From positions 186,001 through 250,000 of the forward strand of contig CAWDAI010000001.1 of NCBI GenBank assembly GCA_963800275.1: 64,000 nucleotides of DNA. Reading direction: 5' to 3'. Each line of letters starts with the position of its first letter. The stretch's first letter is position 1. A program made the position numbers and the translations under genes. The DNA comes from JAFMJV01 sp963800275. Lineage in GTDB: Bacteria; Chloroflexota; Limnocylindria; Limnocylindrales; CSP1-4. The notes beneath the pieces were generated by a model, which searched no databases, was not told the origin of the DNA, and was given only the letters and a program-made list of their open reading frames with translations. This document shows, one piece after another, positions 7,925-19,284 of the stretch.

Positions 7925-8953
7925 CTACTCGTAGAGGACGGCCTGGACCTCCGGGCTGTCGATGTTCGAGGCATCGGCCCAGATGAAGCCGGTGTCGATG
8001 TTCGACGGCACAGGCTTGCCTTCAAGCGCGAGCGCAGCCGCGTCGACACACTTGGCGCCGATGCCGACCGGGTTCTGCTGGACCGCGCCGTACATGGTGC
8101 CGTCCTTGATGGCGTTGATCTGGATGATGCCGGAGTCGTAGCCGATGACCACGATCTCGCCGGCCTTGCCGAGCTCGTTCACGGCGTTCACGACGCCGAT
8201 CGCGGAACCCTCGTTGCCGCCGAAGAAGCCCTTGATATCAGGGTTGCCCTCGATCATGGCCTTGGCCAGGTCGGTCGACTTGAGCTGGTCACCGCCGCCG
8301 TACTGGGGGCCGATGATCTCGATGTCCGGATAGGCCTCGGCCATGCGGTTGACGAAGCCTTCCGAGCGGTCGATGCCGGTGCGGCTGGTCTGGTCGTGCA
8401 CGATGACGCCGACCTTGCCGGAACCGCCGATGGCCTCGGCCATCTTGTCAGCGGCGAGCGCAGCAGCGGCGACATTGTCGGTCGCGGCCGTGGTGATGGG
8501 GATATCGCTGTCGACGCCGGAGTCGAAGGCGATGACCGGGATACCGGCCGCCTGCATCTGCTCCAGCAGCGGGTTGGCAGCCTGGCTGTCGAGCGCAGCG
8601 AAGCAGACCGCGTCAGGACCCTTGTCGAACTCGGCCTGCAGCATCTCGATCTGCTTGTCGACCTCGGACTCGGTCGCGGGGCCGATGAAGTTGACCTCCA
8701 TGTTGAGGGCGGCACCCTCGTCCTCGGCGCCCTTCTTCACGGCCTGCCAGAACTGGTGCTGGAAGCCCTTCGAGACGATCGCCACGTAGGGCATGTCGTC
8801 CGCGGGGAACGGTTCCGGCACGGCCATCTCGGGGGCCATGCTCTCGGGGGCCATGCTCTCAGGGGCCATGGACTCATCCTGGGCCATGGCCGGTGCGGCC
8901 ATGACAGCTGCCAGGGCGATCGCCGAGGTCAGCGCGACTACACGTGTCTTCAT
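7925..8953 (-). CDS. CUT2 sugar-binding protein (RbsB-like)
   Basis: 342 residues. Residues 1-24 are a signal peptide (MKTRVVALTSAIALAAVMAA, cut after PAMA); no lipobox cysteine is present. Residues 26-47 are a low-complexity linker with a tandem MAPES repeat encoded by near-identical 15-base units (about 8828-8874). The rest is the periplasmic-binding-protein type 1 fold: YVAIVSKGFQHQFWQAVKKG, PDAVCFAALDSQAANPLLEQ, IPVIAFDSGVDSD, then VIGYDSGIIQINAIKDGT. It delivers a sugar to the downstream ATPase/permease. AGGAGG lies 4-5 bases before the ATG and a promoter at 9033-9063 precedes it. Confidence 0.93.
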   Translation of the reverse strand: MKTRVVALTSAIALAAVMAAPAMAQDESMAPESMAPESMAPEMAVPEPFPADDMPYVAIVSKGFQHQFWQAVKKGAEDEGAALNMEVNFIGPATESEVDKQIEMLQAEFDKGPDAVCFAALDSQAANPLLEQMQAAGIPVIAFDSGVDSDIPITTAATDNVAAAALAADKMAEAIGGSGKVGVIVHDQTSRTGIDRSEGFVNRMAEAYPDIEIIGPQYGGGDQLKSTDLAKAMIEGNPDIKGFFGGNEGSAIGVVNAVNELGKAGEIVVIGYDSGIIQINAIKDGTMYGAVQQNPVGIGAKCVDAAALALEGKPVPSNIDTGFIWADASNIDSPEVQAVLYE

Positions 8954-9032
8954 GCTCCTCCTTCGTATCCTCCAGCCTGCCGCCCGGCTTCCCTATCGGC
9001 CGGGGCAGATACCTGTGCAGGCTGTCGCATGC

Positions 9033-9063
9033 ACTATACAGATAACGCTACCAGTCGTGTCAG
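9033..9063 (-). promoter_or_regulatory. Promoter of sugar ABC operon
   Basis: On the minus strand CTGACA and TATAGT are separated by 19 bases, about 80 bases before the binding-protein ATG. The A/T-richer stretch between holds GGTAGCGTTATC, which might be a regulator site. Confidence 0.5.
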
Positions 9064-9193
9064 GCAAAGGTCGCGCGCCGCTGGTCCGAACGGCCCTGTC
9101 ACCCTGCTGCTGGCAAGCGTAGAGCAGGCCAGCCGTGCACGTTCGGGCCGCCCGACCGACAGATCCGTGGAGCCCCCGCGGACGCCGACAACC

Positions 9194-11200
9194 CTAGCCG
9201 TCGGTGGCGGGTCCTGGCTGTGTGCTGGTGGCCTCAGGAGCGTTCGGAACGCCGGCTTCGCCGGAGCGCTCCACGGGGATGACGGCCGGGATGCGCGCCG
9301 GGCCGGAAGCGCCGCTCGACGCTGCCGCCTGCGTCGAGGCGATGACGCCGATCGAGACGCGGAAGCCGGCGCGCCGTTGCGACAGCGGCATCAGCGTGCC
9401 CTGCCCCACCGGTGCCTCGTCCGGGAACCAGCGCAGCCACTCGCGGTAGAAGGTGTCGAACTCGCTGCCCTCGCGCAGCGACCAGTTGGCCCACACGATC
9501 TCCTCGAGCGAGCTGCCGGCCTCCTCCAGGACCTCCTTGAGGTTGGCGATGGCCTGGTGCGCCTGCGACTTGACCTCGCCGCTGACCACCTGGCCGCTGG
9601 CGCGGTCGATGGGCCCCACCGACGAGACATAGACCATGCCGCCCGCCACCACCGCCCGGCCTCGGCCGACATCGGCCGCCGAGCGGGTGGACGTGTCGGA
9701 CGAGTTCGCGATACCCCAGCGCGACTTGGCTCGTCGCTTGGGCTGGTCGGGATCGTCGGGTGGCATGCCGTACTCGCCGGGCGGCAGCTGCACGCCCCGG
9801 ATGGCGAACGCCGGCATGAAGGTCGGGCGGATCCCCGTGGGCCGCAGCTGACCCTGGATCTTGCCGTCCACCACGCCGGTCTGCTCGAAGGTGAAGATCT
9901 CCTGGGTCAGGATGTCGTCGTCCTCGACACCGTAGACCTCGGTGATGCTGGTGATCTTGCGTGAGCCGTCCCGCAGGCGCGCGGTGTGCACGATGACATC
10001 CACGGCCGAGGCGATCTGCTCGCGGATGGCGCGCATGGGCAGCTCGTAGCCGGTCATCAGGATCATCGTCTCCAGGCGACGGAGCATGTCCGGCGGCGTG
10101 TTGGCATGGCCCGTGGAGAGCGAGCCTTCGTGGCCGGTGGTCATGGCCTGGATCATGTCAAGCGCCTCACCGGCACGACACTCGCCCACGACGATGCGGT
10201 CGGGGCGCATGTGGAGCGCGTTGCGCAGAAGGTCGCGGATGGTGATCTCGCCCTCGCCTTCGAGGTTGGCCGGTCGCGCCTCCAGTGTCAGCACGTGCGC
10301 CTGGCCCAGCTGCAGCTCAGCGGCATCCTCGATGGTCACGATGCGCTCGCCCTCGGGGATGAACGACGAGAGCACGTTCAGCGTGGTCGTCTTGCCCGAG
10401 CCGGTGCCGCCCGAGAGGAACACGTTAAGACGGGCTTCCACGCAGGCCTTGAGGAAGTCGAACATCTCCGGCGTGGCCGTGCCGAAGCGGACGAGGTCGT
10501 CGACGCTGAACTTGTCGCCGAACTTGCGCACGGTGATGACCGGGCCGATGAGCGAGAGCGGCTTGATGATGGCGTTCACGCGCGAGCCATCGGGCAGGCG
10601 CGCATCCACGCGCGGGCTGGTCTCGTCGATGTGGCGGCCGAGGGGCGTGATGATGCGATCGATGACGTGGAGCACGTGCTCGTCATTGCGGAAGGTGACC
10701 GGCGACTTCTCGATGCGGCCGGCGCGCTCGACGTAGACCTGGTAGGGGCCGTTGACCATCACCTCGGTGATGGTCGGGTCGGCCAACAAGGGCTCGATGG
10801 GGCCGAAGCCGGCGACCTCGTCGATCACGCCCTGGACCAGGCGCTGGCGCTCGTCACGCGTGAGGCTGAGGTCGTTCTGCGCGATGAACTCGCCCACGAA
10901 GTCATCGATCTCGCCGGCCATGGCCTGGCGCATACCCTCGGGATCGGTCAGGTCGAGTCGGTGCGCGAGCGCGTCGGCGACGGCCATCTCGACCTCAGCC
11001 CGGATGCGCCGGAAGCTTTCCTCTCGCGACGAGAAACGCGGGGTCGCACGCACGGGAGGAGAGTCGGTGGTTGGCGGCGAGGTGGGCACGACCGCACCCG
11101 GAGCCGGCACACCCGGCACAGGGCTGCCTGACACGGAGCTGCCCGGCGTCGGCGCGACTGCTCCTCGTTTGGCGGCTTCGACTCGTTCCAGCAACGACAT
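9194..11200 (-). CDS. cpaF: CpaF/TadA-type secretion ATPase fused to a RidA/YjgF-like domain
   Basis: 668 residues from the ATG at 11200; the longer frame upstream has no supporting site. Residues 20-55 are a Pro/Ser/Thr-rich linker. Residues 60-460 are a CpaF-type secretion ATPase: EVMVNGPYQVYVE, Walker A SGGTGSGKTT (263-272), RIVTIEDAAELQL, MRPDRIVVGECRAGE, SLSTGHANTP, and the usual CpaF ending GQLRPTGIRPTF (449-461). Instead of stopping, the frame continues through a linker into residues 514-622, which match RidA/YjgF: VYVSSVGPIDRASGQVVSGE, AIANLKEVLEEAGSSLEEIV, then REWLRWFPDEAPVG. The arginine expected just after the PVG position in active imine deaminases seems absent. No tadB, tadC or pilin gene is in the window. 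Confidence 0.87.
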   Translation of the reverse strand: MSLLERVEAAKRGAVAPTPGSSVSGSPVPGVPAPGAVVPTSPPTTDSPPVRATPRFSSREESFRRIRAEVEMAVADALAHRLDLTDPEGMRQAMAGEIDDFVGEFIAQNDLSLTRDERQRLVQGVIDEVAGFGPIEPLLADPTITEVMVNGPYQVYVERAGRIEKSPVTFRNDEHVLHVIDRIITPLGRHIDETSPRVDARLPDGSRVNAIIKPLSLIGPVITVRKFGDKFSVDDLVRFGTATPEMFDFLKACVEARLNVFLSGGTGSGKTTTLNVLSSFIPEGERIVTIEDAAELQLGQAHVLTLEARPANLEGEGEITIRDLLRNALHMRPDRIVVGECRAGEALDMIQAMTTGHEGSLSTGHANTPPDMLRRLETMILMTGYELPMRAIREQIASAVDVIVHTARLRDGSRKITSITEVYGVEDDDILTQEIFTFEQTGVVDGKIQGQLRPTGIRPTFMPAFAIRGVQLPPGEYGMPPDDPDQPKRRAKSRWGIANSSDTSTRSAADVGRGRAVVAGGMVYVSSVGPIDRASGQVVSGEVKSQAHQAIANLKEVLEEAGSSLEEIVWANWSLREGSEFDTFYREWLRWFPDEAPVGQGTLMPLSQRRAGFRVSIGVIASTQAAASSGASGPARIPAVIPVERSGEAGVPNAPEATSTQPGPATDG

Positions 11201-11401
11201 GCCTGTTCCCTCTGGTCTGCTGGCTGACGACAGGCGCAGCATACGCCCGGGTCGCGGACCGGACCACCGCCCGACCGCCCCGCACCGCACCGATCGGCCA
11301 GTCGCGTTGCGGCTCGGCACCGAAACGGACCATGAGCCCCCTTGACGCCGGTCTTCGGGTCCCGCATGGCCCGCGCCGGGCCGGGAAGGTCTGGGCACGC
11401 C

Positions 11402-11432
11402 GAAGGCGCCGGGCCTGGGCCCGGCGCCCTTC
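11402..11432 (-). terminator. GC-rich stem-loop after RTX gene
   Basis: GAAGGCGCCGGGC pairs with GCCCGGCGCCCTTC (one bulge) around a CTGG loop, 22 bases beyond the stop of the RTX gene. No U-tract follows, so its terminator role is probable rather than certain. Confidence 0.55.
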
Positions 11433-11453
11433 GGGGCGGCGAACGTGCCCGCG

Positions 11454-12002
11454 TCAGGGAGCGACGATCGTCACGTTCTCGCAGTTGCGCGCCACGCGGT
11501 CGATCGCGTCCGCGGTCACCCTGTCCTGGCCCCGACCACAGCGGATGAAGTCCAGCCTGCCATCAGCGGCGGTGATCGTGTCGTTGCCACGCCCGGACCT
11601 GACGACGTCCGTGCCGGGGCCGCCATCGATGACATCGGCGCCAGAACCACCCAGGATCCAGTCGCCGTCCTCGCCACCGAAGATCGTGTCGTTGCCGCGG
11701 TTACCCTTCAGGCGGTCGCGTCCGGGACCACCGAAGATGGTGTCATCGCCGCGATTGCCACGCACCATGTCGCGCATGTCGCCCACAGCGAGCGTGTCAT
11801 CGCCGGCGCGGCCGATGATCTGGTCTCGACTGCCGTCGGGCGCGGTGTATTCGTCGGCTCCCATCGTGCCGCGCCAGACCTCGTCGATGGCGTGGGGGCC
11901 GAAGCGGGCCGGCGTCGGCTGCGCGGACGCTACCGACGAGAGGACCAACAGGCCGCCGGCCACGAGGGCTCCGGCGGCGCCGAGGATTCGGATCTGGGGC
12001 AT
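11454..12002 (-). CDS. Secreted RTX-type calcium-binding repeat protein
   Basis: 182 residues. The ATG at 12002 follows AGGAGGCAGG and gives a signal peptide (MPQIRILGAAGALVAGGLLV, cleavage near ASAQ). From residue 60 there are about seven GGxGxDxxx nonapeptides: GRAGDDTLA, GNRGDDTIFG, GGPGRDRLKG, GNRGNDTIFG, GGSGADVIDG, GGPGTDVVRSG and GRGNDTI, which fold as calcium-binding beta-rolls. The end, RCGRGQDRV...NCENVTIV, has two cysteines in the same places as the end of the M56 protease encoded divergently. A structural or sensing role outside the cell is inferred. Confidence 0.83.
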   Translation of the reverse strand: MPQIRILGAAGALVAGGLLVLSSVASAQPTPARFGPHAIDEVWRGTMGADEYTAPDGSRDQIIGRAGDDTLAVGDMRDMVRGNRGDDTIFGGPGRDRLKGNRGNDTIFGGEDGDWILGGSGADVIDGGPGTDVVRSGRGNDTITAADGRLDFIRCGRGQDRVTADAIDRVARNCENVTIVAP

Positions 12003-12087
12003 CCTGCCTCCTTCTTGTCTCCTGCTCGAGCCGCTCCGGTCACGGCGGGATCCCGGGAGTCGTCGTGCTCGAGCACTCAGCCCAATA

Positions 12088-12123
12088 TACGACAGGTTGT
12101 CGTAGCCCACGACACGATGTCGT
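12088..12123. promoter_or_regulatory. Two BlaI-type dyad operators
   Basis: TACGACA GGT TGTCGTA (12088-12104) and ACGACA CGA TGTCGT (12109-12123) are perfect dyads with the same TACGACA-like half and 3-base centres. Their centres are 20 bases apart, about two helical turns. They lie between the divergent RTX gene and blaI and resemble known BlaI/MecI operators (TACnACA-type halves). Confidence 0.7.
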
Positions 12124-12153
12124 AGCGTGTGCCATGGCCAGGCGCGCATGGGG

Positions 12154-12159
12154 TAGGCT
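12154..12159 (+). promoter_or_regulatory. -10-like TAGGCT, leaderless promoter of blaI-like gene
   Basis: TAGGCT ends 6 bases before the GTG at 12166; no Shine-Dalgarno. The BlaI-type dyads lie 31-66 bases upstream. Confidence 0.5.
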
Positions 12160-12165
12160 TCGGTC

Positions 12166-12573
12166 GTGACCGTTCCGCGAACCACCCTGCCCGCGCACCC
12201 GCCGCTGGCCAATGCCGAGTTGGCGGTGATGGGGTTGCTGTGGGAGGCAGACAGCCTGACGGCCCGCCAGATCCGCGAGGCGCTCTATCCGGACAGCACC
12301 AATCAGCACGGCACCGTCCAGCGTCTGCTCCAGCGCCTGGAGGAGAAGGGCTACGTCACGCGCGCAGCCGCCTCCCACGTCCAACGCTTCTCGGCCACCG
12401 TCAGCCGGGAGGAGTACGCCACCAACCAGCTGGAGACCCTGGCCGAGCGCCTGACCGGCGGTTCGCTCGCGCCGATCATGACGCGCCTGGTGGAGCAGAA
12501 GCGTATCCCTCAGTCGGAGATCGATCGTCTCCGCCGCATCCTCGACGCCGAGACAGACGCGAACGACCGCTAG
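12166..12573 (+). CDS. BlaI/MecI/CopY-family transcriptional repressor
   Basis: 135 residues from a GTG. The winged helix is typical: LANAELAVMGLLWEADSLTA, RQIREALYP, then QHGTVQRLLQRLEEKGYVTR, with a helical C-terminal dimerisation part. In this family the repressor is cleaved or released after a signal from the partner M56 protease, whose gene starts 3 bases after this stop. The dyads at 12088-12123 are its likely sites, so it probably controls both its own operon and the divergent RTX gene. Confidence 0.88.
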   Translation: MTVPRTTLPAHPPLANAELAVMGLLWEADSLTARQIREALYPDSTNQHGTVQRLLQRLEEKGYVTRAAASHVQRFSATVSREEYATNQLETLAERLTGGSLAPIMTRLVEQKRIPQSEIDRLRRILDAETDANDR

Positions 12574-12575
12574 CC

Positions 12576-14003
12576 ATGCTCGAGACATTCGCCGAGCTGG
12601 CCCTGAGCAACGCCCTCCTCTCTGCCCTGCTGGCGGTCTTCGCGTGGATCGCACACCGCGATGGACGCTATCCAGCGATGGCTCACCTGTTGTGGGTGGT
12701 GGTGCTGCTCAAGATGCTCACCCCGCCGCTGCTCCACCTGCCGCTGCCGGCGATCCCCGCTGCGGTCCTCCGCACGGACGCGGGACCCGCAGGCGCCGGG
12801 TTCGCGCTGGGCGCAACGCCGACCGCCGCTGCCCTGACCCCGCTCGAGGTCAGCCTGGCAGCCCTGCTGCTGGCCTGGCTGGTCGGCAGCCTCGTCGTGC
12901 TCGCCACCTCGGTCCGGCGCATCCGGCGGTTCGGTCGTCTCCTGGGCCAGAGCACGATCCCGGCATCACCCCAGCTGACCTGGCTGGCGGGATCGGTCGG
13001 GCGTGAGCTGGGCCTGCGCTCGGTTCCGCGGGTCACCGTGACCCGCGCCCGGATCTCGCCCATGACGTGGTGGGTGCACGGCCAGGTACGACTGGTCCTG
13101 CCGGCCGCGCTGCTGGTGCGAACCAGCGCCGAGGAGCTCCGCTGGGTGCTGGCGCACGAGCTGGGACACGTCCAGCGCCGTGACCACCTCGTGCGCTGGC
13201 TGGAATGGCTGGCAGTCGTCGCCTTCTGGTGGAACCCGTGCGTGTGGTGGGCGCGGCACAACCTCCGACTCGACGAGGAGGACGCCTGCGATGCCCTTGT
13301 CCTGCAGCGGATGAGCGGCGCCCCCAAGGCCTACGCACGCACCCTGCTCAACGTGGTCGAGGCCCTGGCGCGGCCGGCCGATCGAGCACCGGGCATGGCC
13401 ACCGGCTTCGATGCCGCTCGCTCGCTCGAGCGGCGCCTGTCGGCGATCGTGAGCGGCCGCGCGCGTCGTTCGGCTCCCCGGGCGCTGGTGGCAGGGCTGG
13501 CCGTCCTGGCCCTGTCGATGCTCTCGATCGGCCTGGTATCTCCGAGTGGGCGTGCCGAGAGCCAGGACGCGGTCGTGAGCCCGGACCGAACAGCGAACGC
13601 GCAGGGCACCCCGCCGATCCCGACCGAGGTCGAGCGCTACATGACGGTCGGTGCCTACGCACAGGTCGGGACAGCCGCGGCAGACACGCTGCGTGGCACG
13701 GCCGGTCCTGACTGGCTGTCGGGTGGGCGCGGCGACGACGTCATCCGCGGTCGCGCCGGCGATGATCACCTCGACGGCGGAGCTGCCAGCGACAGGATCG
13801 AGGGCGGACCCGGCGACGACACCATCCGCGGCGGCGGCGGTCACGACACCATCCGCGGGGGTTCCGGTGACGATGTCATCCGGACCTGGGCCGATGGGAC
13901 ATCGGACACGATCGACTGTGGACCCGGACGTGACCGGGCCGTCATCGACAGGACGGACTCCACCACTCGCTGCGAGAACGTCATCCTTCGCGACCCCGCC
14001 TGA
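12576..14003 (+). CDS. M56 (BlaR1-like) membrane metalloprotease with C-terminal RTX repeats
   Basis: 475 residues. Hydrophobic helices lie near 10-28, 35-55, 90-112, 205-225 and 300-321. The cytoplasmic protease has the zinc motif HELGH (194-198) and the downstream LDEEDACDALVL with the third ligand region. In BlaR1 the part after the last helix is an outside sensor that binds beta-lactam; here it is replaced by residues 361-440 with RTX nonapeptides (GGRGDDVIRG, GRAGDDHLDG, GGPGDDTIRG, GGSGDDVIR) and an ending CGPGRDRAVIDR...RCENVIL. A calcium- or envelope-sensing protease acting on the adjacent BlaI-type repressor is the inferred role. Confidence 0.86.
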   Translation: MLETFAELALSNALLSALLAVFAWIAHRDGRYPAMAHLLWVVVLLKMLTPPLLHLPLPAIPAAVLRTDAGPAGAGFALGATPTAAALTPLEVSLAALLLAWLVGSLVVLATSVRRIRRFGRLLGQSTIPASPQLTWLAGSVGRELGLRSVPRVTVTRARISPMTWWVHGQVRLVLPAALLVRTSAEELRWVLAHELGHVQRRDHLVRWLEWLAVVAFWWNPCVWWARHNLRLDEEDACDALVLQRMSGAPKAYARTLLNVVEALARPADRAPGMATGFDAARSLERRLSAIVSGRARRSAPRALVAGLAVLALSMLSIGLVSPSGRAESQDAVVSPDRTANAQGTPPIPTEVERYMTVGAYAQVGTAAADTLRGTAGPDWLSGGRGDDVIRGRAGDDHLDGGAASDRIEGGPGDDTIRGGGGHDTIRGGSGDDVIRTWADGTSDTIDCGPGRDRAVIDRTDSTTRCENVILRDPA

Positions 14004-14010
14004 GCACCTC

Positions 14011-14643
14011 GTGACATCGACCGCCATCGGCCCTGATCGCCGGGGCCTCGTGCGTCGCGGCCTGCGACTCGAGTACCTGACGGTCGGCTGGAACGTGCTG
14101 GAAGGGCTGATCGCGGTGATCGCCGGGATGGCCAGCGGCAGCGTCGCGCTCGTCGGGTTCGGACTTGACAGCTTCGTCGAGACCATCTCCGGTGCGGTGC
14201 TCATCTGGCGCCTGCGCGAGGAGGACCGGGGCGCAGACCCGGAACGCATCGAGCAGGTCGAATCGCGGGCCGAGCGGCTGGTGGGTGTCGCCTTCCTGCT
14301 TCTCGCCGCCTATGTCGCGGTGGAGGCCGTGACGAGCCTGCTCGCGGGCGATACGCCCGAGGTCAGCCCCGTCGGCATCGTCCTGACCACGGTATCGATC
14401 GCGGTCATGGTCTGGCTGGCCGCCGCCAAGCTGCGGGTCGGGCAGGCGCTCGGGAGCCGGGCCTTGATCGCCGATTCGAAGCAGACGAGGGCCTGCTGGT
14501 ATCTCTCGGTGGTCACGCTCGCGGGGCTCGCCGCGAACGCGGTCGCCGGCTGGTGGTGGGCCGACGCGATCGCCGCGCTCGCCATCGCGGTCCTGCTGGT
14601 CCGGGAAGGCCTGGAAGCCCTGCGCGGCGAGGACGAGGAGTAG
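14011..14643 (+). CDS. Cation diffusion facilitator-like transporter
   Basis: 210 residues from a GTG 7 bases after the M56 stop; no ATG is available in frame nearby. Six hydrophobic helices are present, starting LRLEYLTVGWNVLEGLIAVI. GFGLDSFVETISGAVLIWRL is the helix 2 metal site region (normally HxxxD; here DSFVE), and ADSKQTRACWYLSVVTLAGL is the helix 5 region (D and the DSKQT motif). The cytoplasmic C-terminal domain of full CDF proteins is absent, as in short CDF relatives. It may be the third gene of the blaI operon. Metal unknown. Confidence 0.75.
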   Translation: MTSTAIGPDRRGLVRRGLRLEYLTVGWNVLEGLIAVIAGMASGSVALVGFGLDSFVETISGAVLIWRLREEDRGADPERIEQVESRAERLVGVAFLLLAAYVAVEAVTSLLAGDTPEVSPVGIVLTTVSIAVMVWLAAAKLRVGQALGSRALIADSKQTRACWYLSVVTLAGLAANAVAGWWWADAIAALAIAVLLVREGLEALRGEDEE

Positions 14644-14653
14644 GGACCGCGGG

Positions 14654-18199
<3,546 letters not shown>

Positions 18200-18508
18200 G
18201 TCGATCCTCCGCTGGGGGTCGGCTCAGGGTATCGGATAGCGGGGCGCGAATCCAAGCACCAGTCCAGCAGGCCCCAGGATGGGTCGGCGACGCTACACGA
18301 CACCAATTGTCTGGCGCTTATCTGGATGTGGAGAAACGGCCGCGGGACCTACCCCATGTCGGTGAGCCGACGATGTAACGGTCCGAGATTAGGTGGCGCC
18401 CCAGTGCGGATCCCCATCGTCGGGCGCCGGCAGTGGCTCCGGCAGGCGAGGTCGGCATGACTGTGGCGACGGCGGGTCTACACTTCGCTCGAGGGAACCC
18501 GTCTCGGG

Positions 18509-18847
18509 GTGATCTCGATGCATCGATGGATCCGGTGGCTCATGGGCGTGGCGTGGGGCGCCTTCGCGACCTTGTTCACGAGCTTCTACTTCTTCCTCGG
18601 ACCGGCGGTCGTCGTGCTGGGGATCCTGCTCCTGCGCAACGACCGAGCCGTCGCGATCTCGGGCCCACTCGTTGGCTTCGGTGGCGCGTGGCTGCTGTGG
18701 ATCGCGAGGCAGGCGTGGTCGGGCGGCACCGGCGATCCAATGGCATCGGCCATCCTGTTCGGCGCGCTCCCGCTGGCGGTCGGCATCGTGGCCCTGCTTC
18801 CCATCCTTGGCGGAACCCTCGGAGGCCGGCAGCCCAGGCAATACTGA
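18509..18847 (+). CDS. Small membrane protein
   Basis: 112 residues. Three or four hydrophobic stretches (GVAWGAFATLFTSFYFFLG, AVVVLGILLL, ISGPLVGFGGAWLLWI, ILFGALPLAVGIVALLPIL) span most of it; family not recognised. The GTG at 18509 and the ATG three codons later are both possible; TACACT at 18479-18484 may be the promoter. It stands alone between the cyclase regulator (divergent) and a small helix-turn-helix ORF. Confidence 0.6.
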   Translation: MISMHRWIRWLMGVAWGAFATLFTSFYFFLGPAVVVLGILLLRNDRAVAISGPLVGFGGAWLLWIARQAWSGGTGDPMASAILFGALPLAVGIVALLPILGGTLGGRQPRQY

Positions 18848-18884
18848 CGACTGTGGCCTGGTGGCTCGGGCTGGTGGGCTCGGC

Positions 18885-19157
18885 ATGAGTACCCCGCTAA
18901 GCCGCCTCACGCAGTCGCAGCTGCGCATCCTGCGCACCCTCCAGGCTGAGGGCTGGCTCTACAAGCGCTCAGCTGCACGCCTCGACATATCGGAGACGAC
19001 ATTGCGCGCGACGGTGCATCGAACGGTAGTACGGGCGGGCGTGTCCGGTCGACCGGACCTCACCTATTGGCTAGGAGTCACCGTCGGTGCATTGGCGCCC
19101 CCGGCAGGATTCGAACCTGCGACCGGCCGCTTAGAAGGCGGCTGCTCTATCCCCTGA
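18885..19157 (+). CDS. LuxR-type helix-turn-helix ORF running into tRNA-Arg
   Basis: 90 codons. Residues 5-58 resemble a LuxR/response-regulator DNA-binding domain: RLTQSQLRILRTLQAEGWLY, then SAARLDISETTLRATVHRTV. From about residue 70 the frame is simply the antisense of the tRNA-Arg gene (APPAGFEPATGRL), so the stop lies inside the tRNA. Either the real gene lost its own end here, or it is a small decayed DNA-binding domain. No Shine-Dalgarno is clear. Confidence 0.4.
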   Translation: MSTPLSRLTQSQLRILRTLQAEGWLYKRSAARLDISETTLRATVHRTVVRAGVSGRPDLTYWLGVTVGALAPPAGFEPATGRLEGGCSIP

Positions 19158-19168
19158 GCTACGGGGGC
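19093..19168 (-). tRNA. tRNA-Arg (anticodon UCU)
   Basis: Cloverleaf read on the minus strand: acceptor GCCCCCG/CGGGGGC, D-arm GCTC-GAGC, anticodon stem GCCGC/GCGGC with loop CTTCTAA (anticodon TCT), T-arm GCAGG TTCGAAT CCTGC. CCA is encoded (19093-19095). Confidence 0.96.
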
Positions 19169-19284
19169 GCGACGGGCCCAGTCTACGCACGAAGCGAGGC
19201 GCTACGCCAGAACACTTGTCGGTGACCGGGCTCCGGTCGGTAGGTCCCGGGCCACATCACGACGGGCTCAGCCTCCTGGATCGC

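Noticed and set aside
6324..7934. 536-residue plus-strand frame opposite the sugar ABC ATPase
   Set aside because: Shadow of the RbsA-like gene; the translation is His/Arg/Leu-rich without motifs.
12576..14003. Classic beta-lactam resistance sensor BlaR1
   Set aside because: The C-terminal penicillin-binding domain is missing, being replaced by RTX repeats, and no beta-lactamase gene is present.
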